Made by a program: the position numbers and the translations under genes. Below, one piece after another: positions 15,671 to 24,410 of a stretch of DNA of 64,000 nucleotides. The notes under the pieces were generated by a model that was not told the DNA's origin, searched no databases, and saw nothing but the letters and a program-made list of their open reading frames with translations. Source of the stretch: Methylorubrum thiocyanatum (GTDB taxonomy: Bacteria > Pseudomonadota > Alphaproteobacteria > Rhizobiales > Beijerinckiaceae); assembly GCA_014138645.1 (NCBI GenBank), contig JACJIB010000005.1, positions 1 to 64,000 on the forward strand. Reading direction: 5' to 3'. The first letter of the stretch is position 1. The number at the start of each line of letters is the position of its first letter.

Positions 15671-15933
15671 GCCGCCCCCCCCGCAGCGGCGTCCGAGAAA
15701 CACGGTCCTCCCGCGCGCGACCCGCTTGTCGAGGTCGACCCGTCGGGCTTCGCTGCGCGCCTGAGGCTGAAGGATCGGCGCCTCGGTCAGGCCGCCGGGC
15801 GGCGACGCTGCCGGAAGCCCGCTGGGAGCCGAGGCCTTGGGGCTCTACGCTCGGTTCGGGGCCCGGGGGCGGGCGGCGGCGACGCCGCGATCACCGATCT
15901 GTTCCGGGGCCCCACGACAGGAGACGACAGCCG
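15671..15933. other. Non-coding gap before the enoyl-CoA hydratase gene
   Basis: This stretch is very GC-rich with runs such as CCCCCCCC and GGGGCCCGGGGGC. I see no supportable gene, operator or terminator in it. It must contain the promoter of the downstream crotonase gene unless that is read through from the small secreted protein. Confidence 0.4.
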
Positions 15934-16707
15934 ATGAGCTACGAGACGATCCTCACCGAGACGCGCGGACGCGTCCTCCTCATCACCCTGAACCGGCCGA
16001 AGGCGCTCAACGCCATCAACCGGCAGCTCACCGCCGAGCTGATCGACGCCGCGACGCGGGCCGACGCCGATCCGGGGATCGGCTGCATCGTCGTCACCGG
16101 CTCCGAGCGCGCCTTCGCCGCGGGCGCCGACGTCAAGGAGATGCAGGCGGCCTCCTACGCCGACATGTTCGCGGGCGACCGCTTCGCCGACTGGGAGCGC
16201 TTCACGGCGTTGCGCACCCCGGTCGTCGCCGCGGTGGCCGGCTTCGCCCTCGGCGGCGGCTGCGAACTCGCCATGATGTGCGACTTCATCCTCGCCGCCG
16301 ACACGGCGCAGTTCGGCCAGCCGGAGATCAAGCTCGGCATCATGCCCGGCATCGGCGGCAGCCAGCGGCTGACCCGCTTCGTCGGCAAGTCGAAGGCGAT
16401 GGAGATGTGCCTGACCGGCCGGACCATGGATGCGGCCGAGGCCGAGCGCGCCGGCCTCGTCTCGCGGGTGGTGCCGGCGGCCGAACTCGCCGCCGAGGCG
16501 ATGAAGGCGGCCGAGACCATCGCGGCGATGTCCCTGCCCATCGCCATGATGACCAAGGAGGCGGTCAACCGCGCCTACGAGACGACGCTCACCGAGGGCG
16601 TGCGCTTCGAGCGGCGCGTCTTCCACGCGATGTTCGCCACCGAGGACCAGAAGGAGGGCATGGCCGCCTTCGTCGAGAAGCGCCCGCCCCGCTTCTCCAA
16701 CCGCTGA
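15934..16707 (+). CDS. Enoyl-CoA hydratase (crotonase family)
   Basis: This 257-residue enzyme hydrates 2-trans-enoyl-CoA to 3-hydroxyacyl-CoA in the cytoplasm. The two catalytic glutamates are in place: E111 in [11 protein letters not shown] and E131 in [12 protein letters not shown], 20 residues apart as in classical enoyl-CoA hydratases. The oxyanion-hole motif [11 protein letters not shown] (60-70) is also present. Length and the C-terminal helix ([15 protein letters not shown]) match FadB-independent, PaaF/EchA-type hydratases. The ATG at 15934 follows GGAG. The gene stands alone, with a convergent LLM-class gene 21 bases beyond its stop, so the pathway cannot be read from context. Confidence 0.9.
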   Translation: MSYETILTETRGRVLLITLNRPKALNAINRQLTAELIDAATRADADPGIGCIVVTGSERAFAAGADVKEMQAASYADMFAGDRFADWERFTALRTPVVAAVAGFALGGGCELAMMCDFILAADTAQFGQPEIKLGIMPGIGGSQRLTRFVGKSKAMEMCLTGRTMDAAEAERAGLVSRVVPAAELAAEAMKAAETIAAMSLPIAMMTKEAVNRAYETTLTEGVRFERRVFHAMFATEDQKEGMAAFVEKRPPRFSNR

Positions 16708-16728
16708 GAGGCGATCCCGGCGGGCGCG

Positions 16729-17691
16729 TCAGCCGCCGAGCCGGGGCAGCACCCTTTGCCCGAAGCTCTCGATGAAGGCCTCCTGGCTCGCGCCGACCTG
16801 ATGCACGATGATCTCGGCGCATCCCATCTCGGCCAGCTCTGCGAGCCAGGCGGCGTGCTGCCCGAGATCGTGCGAGATCCGCACGCAGGCATGCATGTCC
16901 TCCGGGCGGACGAAGCGGGCGGCGGTCTCGAAATCCTCCGGCCGGCGCAGCTCCCAGTTTACCTCGCCCTCGATGGCGTTGCTCGCCCATTGCGCGTGGG
17001 CCTCCGCCAGCGCTCGGGCGGGATCGGGATCCCAGCAGACCTTGGTCTGGAGGAAGACCGGTTTGTCCGCACCGCCGCCCTCGCGGAAGGCGTCGATCAC
17101 CGGGCGCAGCTTCTCCGGCTCGATTCCGACGGTGACGAGGCCGTCCGCCCAGGCGCCGACGGCGCGGGCGGTCGCCGCGGTGGCGGCGGCGCCGATCAGG
17201 AGCGGGGCGGTCTGCGGCCGCGAGTAGAGCCGCGCGTCGATCACCGTGACGCGGCCGCGATGGGTCACGCTCTCACCCGCGAGCAGCGCGCGGATGATGG
17301 CGGCGCACTCGGCGAGCCGGGCGTTGCGCTCGGCCTTCTCCGGCCAGGGCAGGCCGGTGATGTCCTCGTTGAGGCGCTGCCCGCTGCCGAGCGCCAGCCA
17401 TAGGCGCTCGGGAAACATCTCGGCCAGCGTCGCCGCCGATTGCGCCAGCACCGCCGGATGGTGCCGGTAGCCCGGCGCGGTGATGATGCCGAACGGGAGG
17501 TTCGTTGCCGCCATCGCGGCGCCCAGCCAGGACCAGGCATGGCCGGAATGGCCCTGCGCCCCGCTCCACGGCTTGAAGTGCTCCGAGGACATGGCGCAGG
17601 CAAACCCCGCCGCCTGCGCCGCCTGGACGTGGCGCAGCAGGGCGGAGGGAGCGTGCTGCTCGTGCGAGGCGTGATAGCCGATGCGCGTCAT
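16729..17691 (-). CDS. LLM-class (luciferase-like) flavin- or F420-dependent oxidoreductase
   Basis: This 320-residue TIM-barrel protein belongs to the bacterial luciferase superfamily. Typical parts are IGYHASHEQHAP at the N-terminus, AMSSEHFKPWSGAQGHSGHAWSWLGAA (the SDHF-like block with an active-site His), LALGSGQRLNEDITG and PLLIGAAATAATARAVGAWADGLVT. It most resembles the TIGR03557/TIGR03885-type subgroup related to F420-dependent glucose-6-phosphate dehydrogenase. Alphaproteobacteria of this type generally use FMN, so the cofactor is uncertain. The ATG at 17691 lies 8 bases after the stop of the GH15 gene, and the two are probably co-transcribed; GH15/LLM pairs suggest a sugar-related substrate, which is inference. 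Confidence 0.8.
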   Translation of the reverse strand: MTRIGYHASHEQHAPSALLRHVQAAQAAGFACAMSSEHFKPWSGAQGHSGHAWSWLGAAMAATNLPFGIITAPGYRHHPAVLAQSAATLAEMFPERLWLALGSGQRLNEDITGLPWPEKAERNARLAECAAIIRALLAGESVTHRGRVTVIDARLYSRPQTAPLLIGAAATAATARAVGAWADGLVTVGIEPEKLRPVIDAFREGGGADKPVFLQTKVCWDPDPARALAEAHAQWASNAIEGEVNWELRRPEDFETAARFVRPEDMHACVRISHDLGQHAAWLAELAEMGCAEIIVHQVGASQEAFIESFGQRVLPRLGG

Positions 17692-17699
17692 CCCGGTCC

Positions 17700-19586
17700 T
17701 CACTCTCCCGCCTCGGCGCCCGCGATGGTGGGCGCCCGGCGCGTCTTCGTCTCGCGCAGCGAGCGGTCGGCGTAGGTGCCCTGCACCGCGGATCGGCCGC
17801 CATGCTCGTAGAGGTCGAGCATCAGCGCGCTGTGGATGAAGCCGAGATGGCTGAAAGCCTGCGGAAAGTTCCCGAGGAAGGTGTCGTCCTCGGCGATCTC
17901 CTCGGCATAGAGGCCGACATCGTTCTGCAGGGCGCGCAGGGCCTGGAAGCGGGTGCGCGCCTCCTCCTCGCGCCCGAGCCAGAGCAGGGCGTCCACGAGC
18001 CAGAAGGCACAGAGCAGGAAGGTGCCCTCGTGGCCGGGCAGCCCGTCGTCGTTCCTGTAGCGGTAGACGAGGGGGCCGTGGCCGAGCCGTTCGATCACGG
18101 CATCCACGGTGCGGGCGAAGGCCGCCTCGTCCACGGGAAAGCCGACCATCGGCGCGATCAGCAGGGCGGCGTCGACGTCGTCGCCGCCGAGATATTGCGG
18201 GTAGTAGCCGTCGCGGTGGAGGCCCTCGCCGTTGACGTGAGCCACGATCCGGTCGCGCTCGCGGCACCACTCCGCCCGCTCGCCGAACAGGCAGATCGCC
18301 CGGTCGAGGGCGACCCAGTTCATGATCGCCGCATGCAGGTAGCGTTGCTCGGGCTTGCGCGGCTCCCACAATCCGGCATCGGGCTCGTGCCAATGCGCCG
18401 CCGAGATGTCGGCGAGCCGCGCACCGTGCTCCCGCATCGCCTCCGGCATGGTGCCGCCTAAGCGCTCGTAGAGGTAGAGCAGATCGAGCACCTGCCCGTA
18501 GGCGTCGGCCTGGTGCTGCTCGGCGGCCTCGTTGCCGTGGCGCACGGGGGCGCTGCCGCGCCAGCCCTCGAAGTGATCGACCCGGATCTCCTCGAGATCG
18601 GCGTCGCCGGAGATACTGTAGAGCGGCTTCAGCCGGCTCTCCTCCCGCTCGCACAGCTCCGTGACGAAGCCGAAGAAGGATTCGGCCTCTCGGGTCATCC
18701 CGAACTTCTTGAGCACGTAGAAGGACAGGCAGGCGTCGCGGATCCAGCAGAAGCGGTAATCCCAGTTGCGGATGCCGCCGATCTCCTCGGGCAGCGAGGT
18801 GGTGGCGGCGGCGACCATCGCCCCGGTGGGCTGATAGGTCAGGCCCTTGAGCACCAGGGCCGAGCGCATCAGTTCGTCCGCCAGCGGCCCGACATAGGCC
18901 GCGCCCTCGGTCCACAGCACCCAGGCCCGGCGCGTCTCCTCCATCAGGAGGCGGGCGTCCGGGCAGGTCTCGGGCGGGGTGCCGGCATAGAGTGCGAAGC
19001 CGCGGGTCTGCCCGCCCTCCAGGGTGAAGCGGGCGATGGCGAGCCCGCCCTCCGCGGCGAAGTCGGCCTCCGCGACGAGGCCGGGGCAGCCCGGCGCGGT
19101 GACGCGGCGGCCCTCGATGCCGAGCGGCGCGGCGTCCTCGGCGAAGCCCGCGAGCGGGCGGTACTCGGCGATCATCGGGACGCAGCCCGAGACGCTGGCG
19201 ACGAGGCGCACCAGCAGCGGCCGCCGCTGCCCGCCCTCCGGCCCGACCATGAAGTCGTGCAGCGTGACGAAGCCGCTCTGCGTGGTGAAGGTGGTCTCGA
19301 GGATGTTGCTGCGGCTCAGGTATTGCCGCGTGGTCTCGAAGCGCTCGGTCGGCCGGATCGTGAAATGGCCGCCGCGTGTCCGGTCGAGCAGGCGCGAGAA
19401 GGACGGGTCGGAATCGAAGCGCTCCAGGCAGGCCCAGTCGATCCCCCCGTCGCGCGCCACCAGCGCGCAGCCCTCGCAATTGCTGAGGAGCGCGTAGGCT
19501 TCGATCGGCTGATAGGGGCGGGTCTGCGGCTCGGACATCGTCTCGGACATCGTCTCGCGCATCATTTCTTGCATCGTCTCGGGCAT
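17700..19586 (-). CDS. GH15-family glycoside hydrolase (glucoamylase/trehalase-like)
   Basis: This 628-residue cytoplasmic enzyme has the two-part GH15 layout: an N-terminal beta-sandwich (about 25-240) and an alpha/alpha-barrel (about 260-610). Family motifs include ALLSNCEGCALVARDGGIDWACLERFDSDPSFSRLLD, GGIRNWDYRFCWIRDACLSFYVL, EQHQADAYGQVLDLLYLY and NFPQAFSHLGFIHSAL. The set resembles bacterial GH15 trehalases and dextran glucosidases. The first 19 residues (MPETMQEMMRETMSETMSE) come from an imperfect 12-bp tandem repeat giving five in-frame ATGs. I kept the first because AGGAAC lies 6-7 bases before it. It follows the SMP-30 gene on the same strand and precedes an LLM oxidoreductase. Confidence 0.85.
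   Translation of the reverse strand: MPETMQEMMRETMSETMSEPQTRPYQPIEAYALLSNCEGCALVARDGGIDWACLERFDSDPSFSRLLDRTRGGHFTIRPTERFETTRQYLSRSNILETTFTTQSGFVTLHDFMVGPEGGQRRPLLVRLVASVSGCVPMIAEYRPLAGFAEDAAPLGIEGRRVTAPGCPGLVAEADFAAEGGLAIARFTLEGGQTRGFALYAGTPPETCPDARLLMEETRRAWVLWTEGAAYVGPLADELMRSALVLKGLTYQPTGAMVAAATTSLPEEIGGIRNWDYRFCWIRDACLSFYVLKKFGMTREAESFFGFVTELCEREESRLKPLYSISGDADLEEIRVDHFEGWRGSAPVRHGNEAAEQHQADAYGQVLDLLYLYERLGGTMPEAMREHGARLADISAAHWHEPDAGLWEPRKPEQRYLHAAIMNWVALDRAICLFGERAEWCRERDRIVAHVNGEGLHRDGYYPQYLGGDDVDAALLIAPMVGFPVDEAAFARTVDAVIERLGHGPLVYRYRNDDGLPGHEGTFLLCAFWLVDALLWLGREEEARTRFQALRALQNDVGLYAEEIAEDDTFLGNFPQAFSHLGFIHSALMLDLYEHGGRSAVQGTYADRSLRETKTRRAPTIAGAEAGE
19534..19581. repeat. 12-bp tandem repeat coding the GH15 N-terminus
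   Basis: Four 12-base units of the GACATCGTCTCG type occur at 19534-19545, 19546-19557, 19558-19569 (degenerate) and 19570-19581. On the coding strand they specify the repeated ETM-type tetrapeptides and supply alternative start codons. Copy-number change by slippage would alter the protein in steps of four residues. Confidence 0.7.
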
Positions 19587-19641
19587 GGTCGTTCCTGGGG
19601 CGCGGCGCTCCGGCCGCCCGGCTTCGGGATGGGGCGGGCGC

Positions 19642-20559
19642 TCAGGCGTCGAGGCGGAAGGCCGGTTCCAGCAGGCCGCGGGTCCCGAGGGCGACGAGCA
19701 GGGTGCGGCCGTGCTCGGGGTCGGCCGCGCGCTCGGCCGCGTCCATGCCCTCGTAGGCGGCGGTGACGAGGAGATGGTCGAGGCCGCGGCCGGCGAAGGT
19801 CGGGCAGGTCGGCTGGCGCACCGGGACGGGGACGCTGCGCACCCGCTCGCCCGCGGGGCTGTAGGCGTCGAGGCAGGCGCCGCCGAAGCGGGCGGTCCAG
19901 ATCAGCCCCTCGGCATCCACCGCCGCGCCGTCGATCCCGCCCTCGCCGCCGCTGTGATCGTAATGCGTCTCGGGCTCGGCCACCGGCAGGCCGGTGGTGG
20001 GGTCGAGGGCCACGCGGCGCAGCACGCCCTCGTTGGTATCGACGAAGTAGCCGGTCGCCCCGTCGGGGGAGAAGGCGATGCCGTTGGGAATCGTGAGCCC
20101 GGAGAACAGCCGCGTCACCCGCGTGCCGGCCACGTGGTAGATCGCGCCGCGGCCCGGCTCGGCGTCCCGGCCCATGGTGCTGATCCAGAGCGCGCCGCTC
20201 GGATGCACCCGCCCGTCGTTGGAGCGGGTGCCGGCATCTCCCGCCTCCAGCGGGCAGAACAGGCTCAGGCGCCCGTCGCGGATCGTGCGGAGATAGAGCC
20301 CGTCCTCGGCCGAGAGCAGATGCCGCTCGGCATCGATCGCCGCGACGTCGCTCGCCATGAACGGCAGGGCGTGGACCTTGGCCGGGCCGGCGCCCTCGCG
20401 CAGCGGCAACTCGAACAGGCGGTTCTCCAGGATATCGACCCACCATGCGGTGTCGGTCGCCGGATCGTAGCTCGGCCCCTCGCCGAGATGGCAACGGGAC
20501 GGATCGAGGATGCGGATCGAGGGGGAATCGGCCAAATCGGAAGCTCTCTTCTGCGACAA
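19642..20559 (-). CDS. SMP-30/gluconolactonase family lactonase
   Basis: This 305-residue six-bladed beta-propeller hydrolyses sugar lactones such as gluconolactone in a metal-dependent way. The metal-binding Glu is E27 in HLGEGP. The Asn/Asp ligands are expected in TRSNDGRVHPSGALWISTMG, IPNGIAFSPDG and GGIDGAAVDAEGLIWTARFGG, all of which are present. The length is right for the regucalcin/AraL-like group. It lies upstream of the GH15 gene on the same strand with a 55-base gap and shares a 251-base divergent promoter region with the plus-strand SUFU-like gene. The association with GH15 and LLM enzymes suggests carbohydrate oxidation. Confidence 0.85.
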   Translation of the reverse strand: MSQKRASDLADSPSIRILDPSRCHLGEGPSYDPATDTAWWVDILENRLFELPLREGAGPAKVHALPFMASDVAAIDAERHLLSAEDGLYLRTIRDGRLSLFCPLEAGDAGTRSNDGRVHPSGALWISTMGRDAEPGRGAIYHVAGTRVTRLFSGLTIPNGIAFSPDGATGYFVDTNEGVLRRVALDPTTGLPVAEPETHYDHSGGEGGIDGAAVDAEGLIWTARFGGACLDAYSPAGERVRSVPVPVRQPTCPTFAGRGLDHLLVTAAYEGMDAAERAADPEHGRTLLVALGTRGLLEPAFRLDA

Positions 20560-20810
20560 CGAGCGTTGACGTCTGTCGAAAAAAGAAGTTCCGAACCTTT
20601 GTTGAAGTCTTGAGGCGTGGATCGGGGTGGTTTGTGCTACGTGCGGGACTGGATTTTCATCCCGTTCCGCGATGCCGCCTTCGACTTTGCCGCAGCCAAT
20701 GGTTTATAACGGCGGGCCGCCGAACCGAAGCAGGCTCCGGCGCGCCGGGACGGAGCTTGGCACAACCCGCGGCGCCGGGCCGGAGGGGCCGAACGAGGGA
20801 GCCATCCGGC

Positions 20811-21791
20811 ATGGACGGGACCGCCTACGTCATCGCGGATGCGGAGCGCGACCTTCGCGCCAGCCTCGGGCGCGCCCCGGCGGGGGCCGTCGCCGGGGCC
20901 TGGAGCGCCACGACGGTGCAGGCGGGCCATGCGCAGATCTCGGGCGGCTACACCGATGCCGGGGGCCATTACGTCGATGAAGAGCCCCGCCGCGCCTTCG
21001 ACGCCGTCGGCGCGGCGGTGGATCGCCTCGCCGCCGCGGGCGGTCCCGCCTTCAACCGGGTCGAGGTCCGCTGGACGGCGGACCGCTTTCCCCTCTCGCT
21101 CCTCGGGCGGCCGGGCCGGGTCCGGGTCGAGACCGCGTTCGATCCCGCCATCGTCCCGCGCGGGCCCGACGACCCGGCCTACGAGGCGGCCGCCGCCGCC
21201 CGCCGCCGGTTCTGGGAGGCGCGCGGGACGCTCCTGCCCGGCTACACCGCGCAGACGCTCCAGGCCAACGTCTACGGCCAGACCCTGTGGTTCGGCCCGC
21301 ATCGGCGCATCCTGATGCTGCGCCCGCGCTCCGCGGCAGCGGACGGGGTGGTGCTTGCCACCGACGGCTTGTCCACGCCCTGGGCCGGAATCCCCGACCG
21401 GGAGAACGGCGTCGACTGCGAAGTCGCCCTGCGGCTGCCGGAGGGGCACGGAGAGGAAGCGGAGGCGGAACGGGTGCGCCTCTGGACCAACATCCTGATC
21501 AGCCTCGGTGACCAAATCGCCGACGGGTACCGCGTGGCGGACACCGTCGCCCGGCACGGCGCGATCCTGTTCAGCCGCCTCCCCGCCGAATGCGCCCCGT
21601 TCGCACAGATGATCCTCACCGGAGCGGCGGACGGCGCGGTCATCGACGGTCTGCCGTTCGGATCCGTCCCGTTGCTCGAAGCCGTTCCGGTGAGCGCGGA
21701 CGAGGTGGCCGACGACGATCCCGACGAAGCCTGGGGCGCGACGGCGGCCTGTGCGGCCCTCGCCCGGCGGGACCGGTCGCGACGGATCTGA
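20811..21791 (+). CDS. Protein with possible suppressor-of-fused-like C-terminal domain
   Basis: This 326-residue soluble protein starts at an ATG preceded by GAGGGAG. The N-terminal 150 residues are not recognised. The C-terminal part resembles the SUFU-like domain of bacterial immunity-type proteins: VLATDGLSTPWAGIPDRENGVDCEVALRLPE, then VRLWTNILISLGDQIADGYRVADTVARHG, then a final FGSVPLLEAVPVSADEVADD. Such proteins often act as immunity factors or lone housekeeping proteins. No toxin gene lies beside it. The domain call is from memory of the pattern and is moderate at best. Confidence 0.5.
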   Translation: MDGTAYVIADAERDLRASLGRAPAGAVAGAWSATTVQAGHAQISGGYTDAGGHYVDEEPRRAFDAVGAAVDRLAAAGGPAFNRVEVRWTADRFPLSLLGRPGRVRVETAFDPAIVPRGPDDPAYEAAAAARRRFWEARGTLLPGYTAQTLQANVYGQTLWFGPHRRILMLRPRSAAADGVVLATDGLSTPWAGIPDRENGVDCEVALRLPEGHGEEAEAERVRLWTNILISLGDQIADGYRVADTVARHGAILFSRLPAECAPFAQMILTGAADGAVIDGLPFGSVPLLEAVPVSADEVADDDPDEAWGATAACAALARRDRSRRI

Positions 21792-22185
21792 AGCGGGCCG
21801 GGGCCAAATGCGGCCGCAAGAGTGTGGCCGTAAGGTGTGATCGGCTGTGCGGACCGCCGGGAACGTCCTGGCCCTGCTCGAAGACCGGACCCCGGATGCC
21901 GCGGAGCGTCTCCGACCCGGGCGGCGCTCGTGGCCGGTCTCCGATGCCACGGGTGCCGACACGGGTCCCCTGCACGATCAGGCCCCCGCACAAATGGCTT
22001 CGCGCGGGCGGATTAAAATCGAGGAACAAAGATCCTCGACCAGGGATATCCTAGCAACCGGGCCTGAACGGGGGTATTCGATGAGATTTCTCCTGATTGC
22101 ATCATAGGTTAGGGTCGGGATCCCGCGTCTCGACTGCCTAGATATTTGTTGTTTTGCAGCAATCCACGGAGCTGCTCGACTGCCC
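21792..22185. other. Promoter-bearing gap before the twelve-gene cluster
   Basis: This 394-base stretch has no supportable gene. It becomes AT-richer from about 22010 onward (AAAATCGAGGAACAAAGATCC, then TTTCTCCTGATTGCATCATAGG and ATATTTGTTGTTTTGCAGC). It must hold the promoter of the long plus-strand operon that begins at 22186. I could not define boxes or an operator with confidence. Confidence 0.4.
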
Positions 22186-23298
22186 ATGAGAGATCTCGTC
22201 CTCATCACGGGAGGTGCCGGTTTCATCGGCCGGCATCTCGCGAGCGCGCTGCTGGCCCGCAGCTATCGCGTCCGGGTTCTCGACAGCCTGATCGAGCAGG
22301 TGCACGGCGCCCGCGCCGTCCCCGAAGGCCTCGATCCCGCGGTGGAGTTCGTGGCCGGCGACGTCCGGGACGGCGAGGCGGTGGCGCGGGCGCTGGCCGG
22401 GGCGACCCATGTGGTTCACCTCGCAGCAGAAGTCGGCGTCGGCCAGAGCATGTACGCGGTCGAGCGCTACGTCTCGGTCAACGATTGCGGCACCGCGACC
22501 CTGTTCCAGGCGCTGATCGAGGCGCCGGTCAAGCGCGTCGTCGTCGCCTCCTCCATGAGCATCTACGGCGAGGGCCTCTACCGCGCGGGGGACGGCACCA
22601 CCGTCGAGGATGCGGTGCGCAAACCCCGCAAGCCCGGCGAGCCCTGGGACCCGCCCGGCCCCGACGGGCAGCCGCTGCGGCCGGTGCCGACGCCGGAGAC
22701 CAAGCGCCCGGCGCTCGCCTCGGTCTACGCGCTGACGAAATACATGCAGGAGCGCCTGACGCTGACGCTGGCCCCGGCCTACGGCATGGAGGGCGTGGCG
22801 CTGCGGCTGTGGAACGCCTACGGCCCCGGCCAAGCGCTCTCGAACCCCTATACCGGCGTGCTGGCGATCTTCGCCGCGCGGCTCCTCAACGGCCAGCCGC
22901 CGATGATTTTCGAGGACGGCGAGCAACGGCGCGACTTCGTCCATGTCGAGGACGTGGCCCAGGCCTTCGTGCTGGCGCTCGAACATCCGGCCGCCGTAGG
23001 ACAGGTCTACAATGTCGGCTCCGGCCAGGACCGTACGGTGAACGAGGTGGCGCAGCTGCTCGCCCGCGCCATGGGCCGCGAGGACATCGCCCCTCAGGCC
23101 ACCGGTCAGGCCCGCCTCGGCGACATCCGTCACTGCATCGCCGATATCGGAAAAATCACCCGCGAACTCGGCTATGCGCCCAAGCGCGACTTCGCGGACG
23201 GCCTGGCCGAACTCGCCGCCTGGGTCGCCGAGCAGCAGGCCGAGGACCGCGTCGCCGAGGCGCGGCGCGAACTCGAAGCGCGGGGGCTCGTCGCGTGA
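22186..23298 (+). CDS. NAD-dependent epimerase/dehydratase (extended SDR), twelve-gene cluster gene 1
   Basis: This 370-residue nucleotide-sugar enzyme has the glycine motif TGGAGFIG (about residues 8-15), the active-site block VASSMSIYGEG and the catalytic pair Y-x3-K in SVYALTKYMQE. LRLWNAYGPGQALSNPYTG and DFVHVEDVAQAF are typical of UDP-glucose/GlcNAc 4-epimerase relatives. A Pro/Lys-rich insertion (RKPRKPGEPWDPPGPDG...) before the YxxxK helix is unusual and may mark this subfamily. Its stop overlaps the next GTG start (GTGA), so translation is coupled. It opens a 12.6-kb operon for a glycan-like product. The exact sugar is unknown. Confidence 0.85.
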   Translation: MRDLVLITGGAGFIGRHLASALLARSYRVRVLDSLIEQVHGARAVPEGLDPAVEFVAGDVRDGEAVARALAGATHVVHLAAEVGVGQSMYAVERYVSVNDCGTATLFQALIEAPVKRVVVASSMSIYGEGLYRAGDGTTVEDAVRKPRKPGEPWDPPGPDGQPLRPVPTPETKRPALASVYALTKYMQERLTLTLAPAYGMEGVALRLWNAYGPGQALSNPYTGVLAIFAARLLNGQPPMIFEDGEQRRDFVHVEDVAQAFVLALEHPAAVGQVYNVGSGQDRTVNEVAQLLARAMGREDIAPQATGQARLGDIRHCIADIGKITRELGYAPKRDFADGLAELAAWVAEQQAEDRVAEARRELEARGLVA

Positions 23299-24410
23299 GC
23301 GCCGCCGGCCCAGGCCCGGCCCCGGACAGCCGCCCGATCCTCATCACCGGCGGCGCCGGCTTCGTCGGCGCCAACCTCGCCGACCGGCTCGCCGCCGAGG
23401 GGCGCACCGTCATCGTCTACGACGCGCTGGCGCGCGCGGGCGTCGAGCGCAACCTCGCCTGGCTCTCCGAGCGGCACGGGGACCGGATCGTGCCGGTGAT
23501 CGCCGATATCCGCGACCGCGACGAACTCGCCCGCGCCGCCCGGGACGTCGGCGCCGTGTTCCACTTCGCCGCCCAGGTGGCGGTGACGACGAGCCTCACC
23601 GCGCCGCGCGACGACATGGAAGTCAATCTCGGCGGCACGCTCAACCTGCTGGAGGCGCTGCGCGCGCGGGGCGAGGCGGTGCCGCTGCTCTTCGCCTCGA
23701 CCAACAAGGTGTATGGCGGCCTGCCCGACGTGTCCCTCAGCCTCGCGGGCGAGGCCTACCTGCCGGAGGATCCGCGCCTGCGCGAGCGCGGCATCGGTGA
23801 GGACCGCCCCCTCGACTTCCACACCCCCTACGGTTGCTCCAAGGGCGCGGCCGACGCCTACGTGCTCGACTACGCGCGGACCTACGGCCTGCCGACCGTC
23901 GTGATGCGGATGAGCTGCATCTACGGTCCGCGGCAGATGGGCAACGAGGACCAGGGCTGGGTCGCCCATTTCCTGATCCGGGCGCTCAAGGGCGAACCCA
24001 TCACCTTCTACGGCGACGGGCGGCAGGTGCGCGACATCCTCCACGTCGATGACTGCGTCGCCGCCTACCGCGCGGCGCTGGCGCGGATCGACCGGGTCGC
24101 CGGCCGGGCGTTCAACCTCGGCGGGGGGCCGGCCAACGCGGTGTCCCTGCGCGGGCTGATCGCCCATGCCGGGCAGTTGCTCGGCCGGGACATCACCATC
24201 GAGACCGGCCCGTGGCGGCCGGGCGACCAGCGCTACTACGTCTCCGATCCGAGCCGCGCCATCGAGGCGCTCGGCCTCGAGCGGCCGCTGCCGTGGCGCG
24301 AGGGCGTGGCGCAGCTCGCCGGGTGGCTCGCCGAAAGGACCGGAGAGGCCGGAGAGCCGCGCGCCGCCGCCGAGCCGGCTTCGCGGCGTCAGCCGGAGAT
24401 CGCTCTATGA
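23295..24410 (+). CDS. CDP-paratose 2-epimerase-like NDP-sugar epimerase, cluster gene 2
   Basis: This 371-residue extended SDR starts at the GTG at 23295, overlapping the previous stop by 4 bases. Motifs are ITGGAGFVG near residue 15-23, FASTNKVYGGLPD and the catalytic HTPYGCSKGAADAYVLDYARTYGLPTVVMRMSCIYGPRQMGNEDQGWVAHF. The last block is characteristic of CDP-paratose/tyvelose 2-epimerase relatives (RfbE-like). DILHVDDCVAAY and FNLGGGPANAVSL complete the fold. The C-terminal 25 residues are Ala/Glu/Arg-rich and probably disordered. It works with gene 1 and the UXS-like gene to supply unusual activated sugars. The true substrate is inferred only at NDP-sugar level. Confidence 0.85.
   Translation: MSAAGPGPAPDSRPILITGGAGFVGANLADRLAAEGRTVIVYDALARAGVERNLAWLSERHGDRIVPVIADIRDRDELARAARDVGAVFHFAAQVAVTTSLTAPRDDMEVNLGGTLNLLEALRARGEAVPLLFASTNKVYGGLPDVSLSLAGEAYLPEDPRLRERGIGEDRPLDFHTPYGCSKGAADAYVLDYARTYGLPTVVMRMSCIYGPRQMGNEDQGWVAHFLIRALKGEPITFYGDGRQVRDILHVDDCVAAYRAALARIDRVAGRAFNLGGGPANAVSLRGLIAHAGQLLGRDITIETGPWRPGDQRYYVSDPSRAIEALGLERPLPWREGVAQLAGWLAERTGEAGEPRAAAEPASRRQPEIAL

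Noticed and set aside
19534..19581. CRISPR-like repeat array
   Set aside because: The units are 12 bases, contiguous and within a reading frame; there are no spacers or cas genes.
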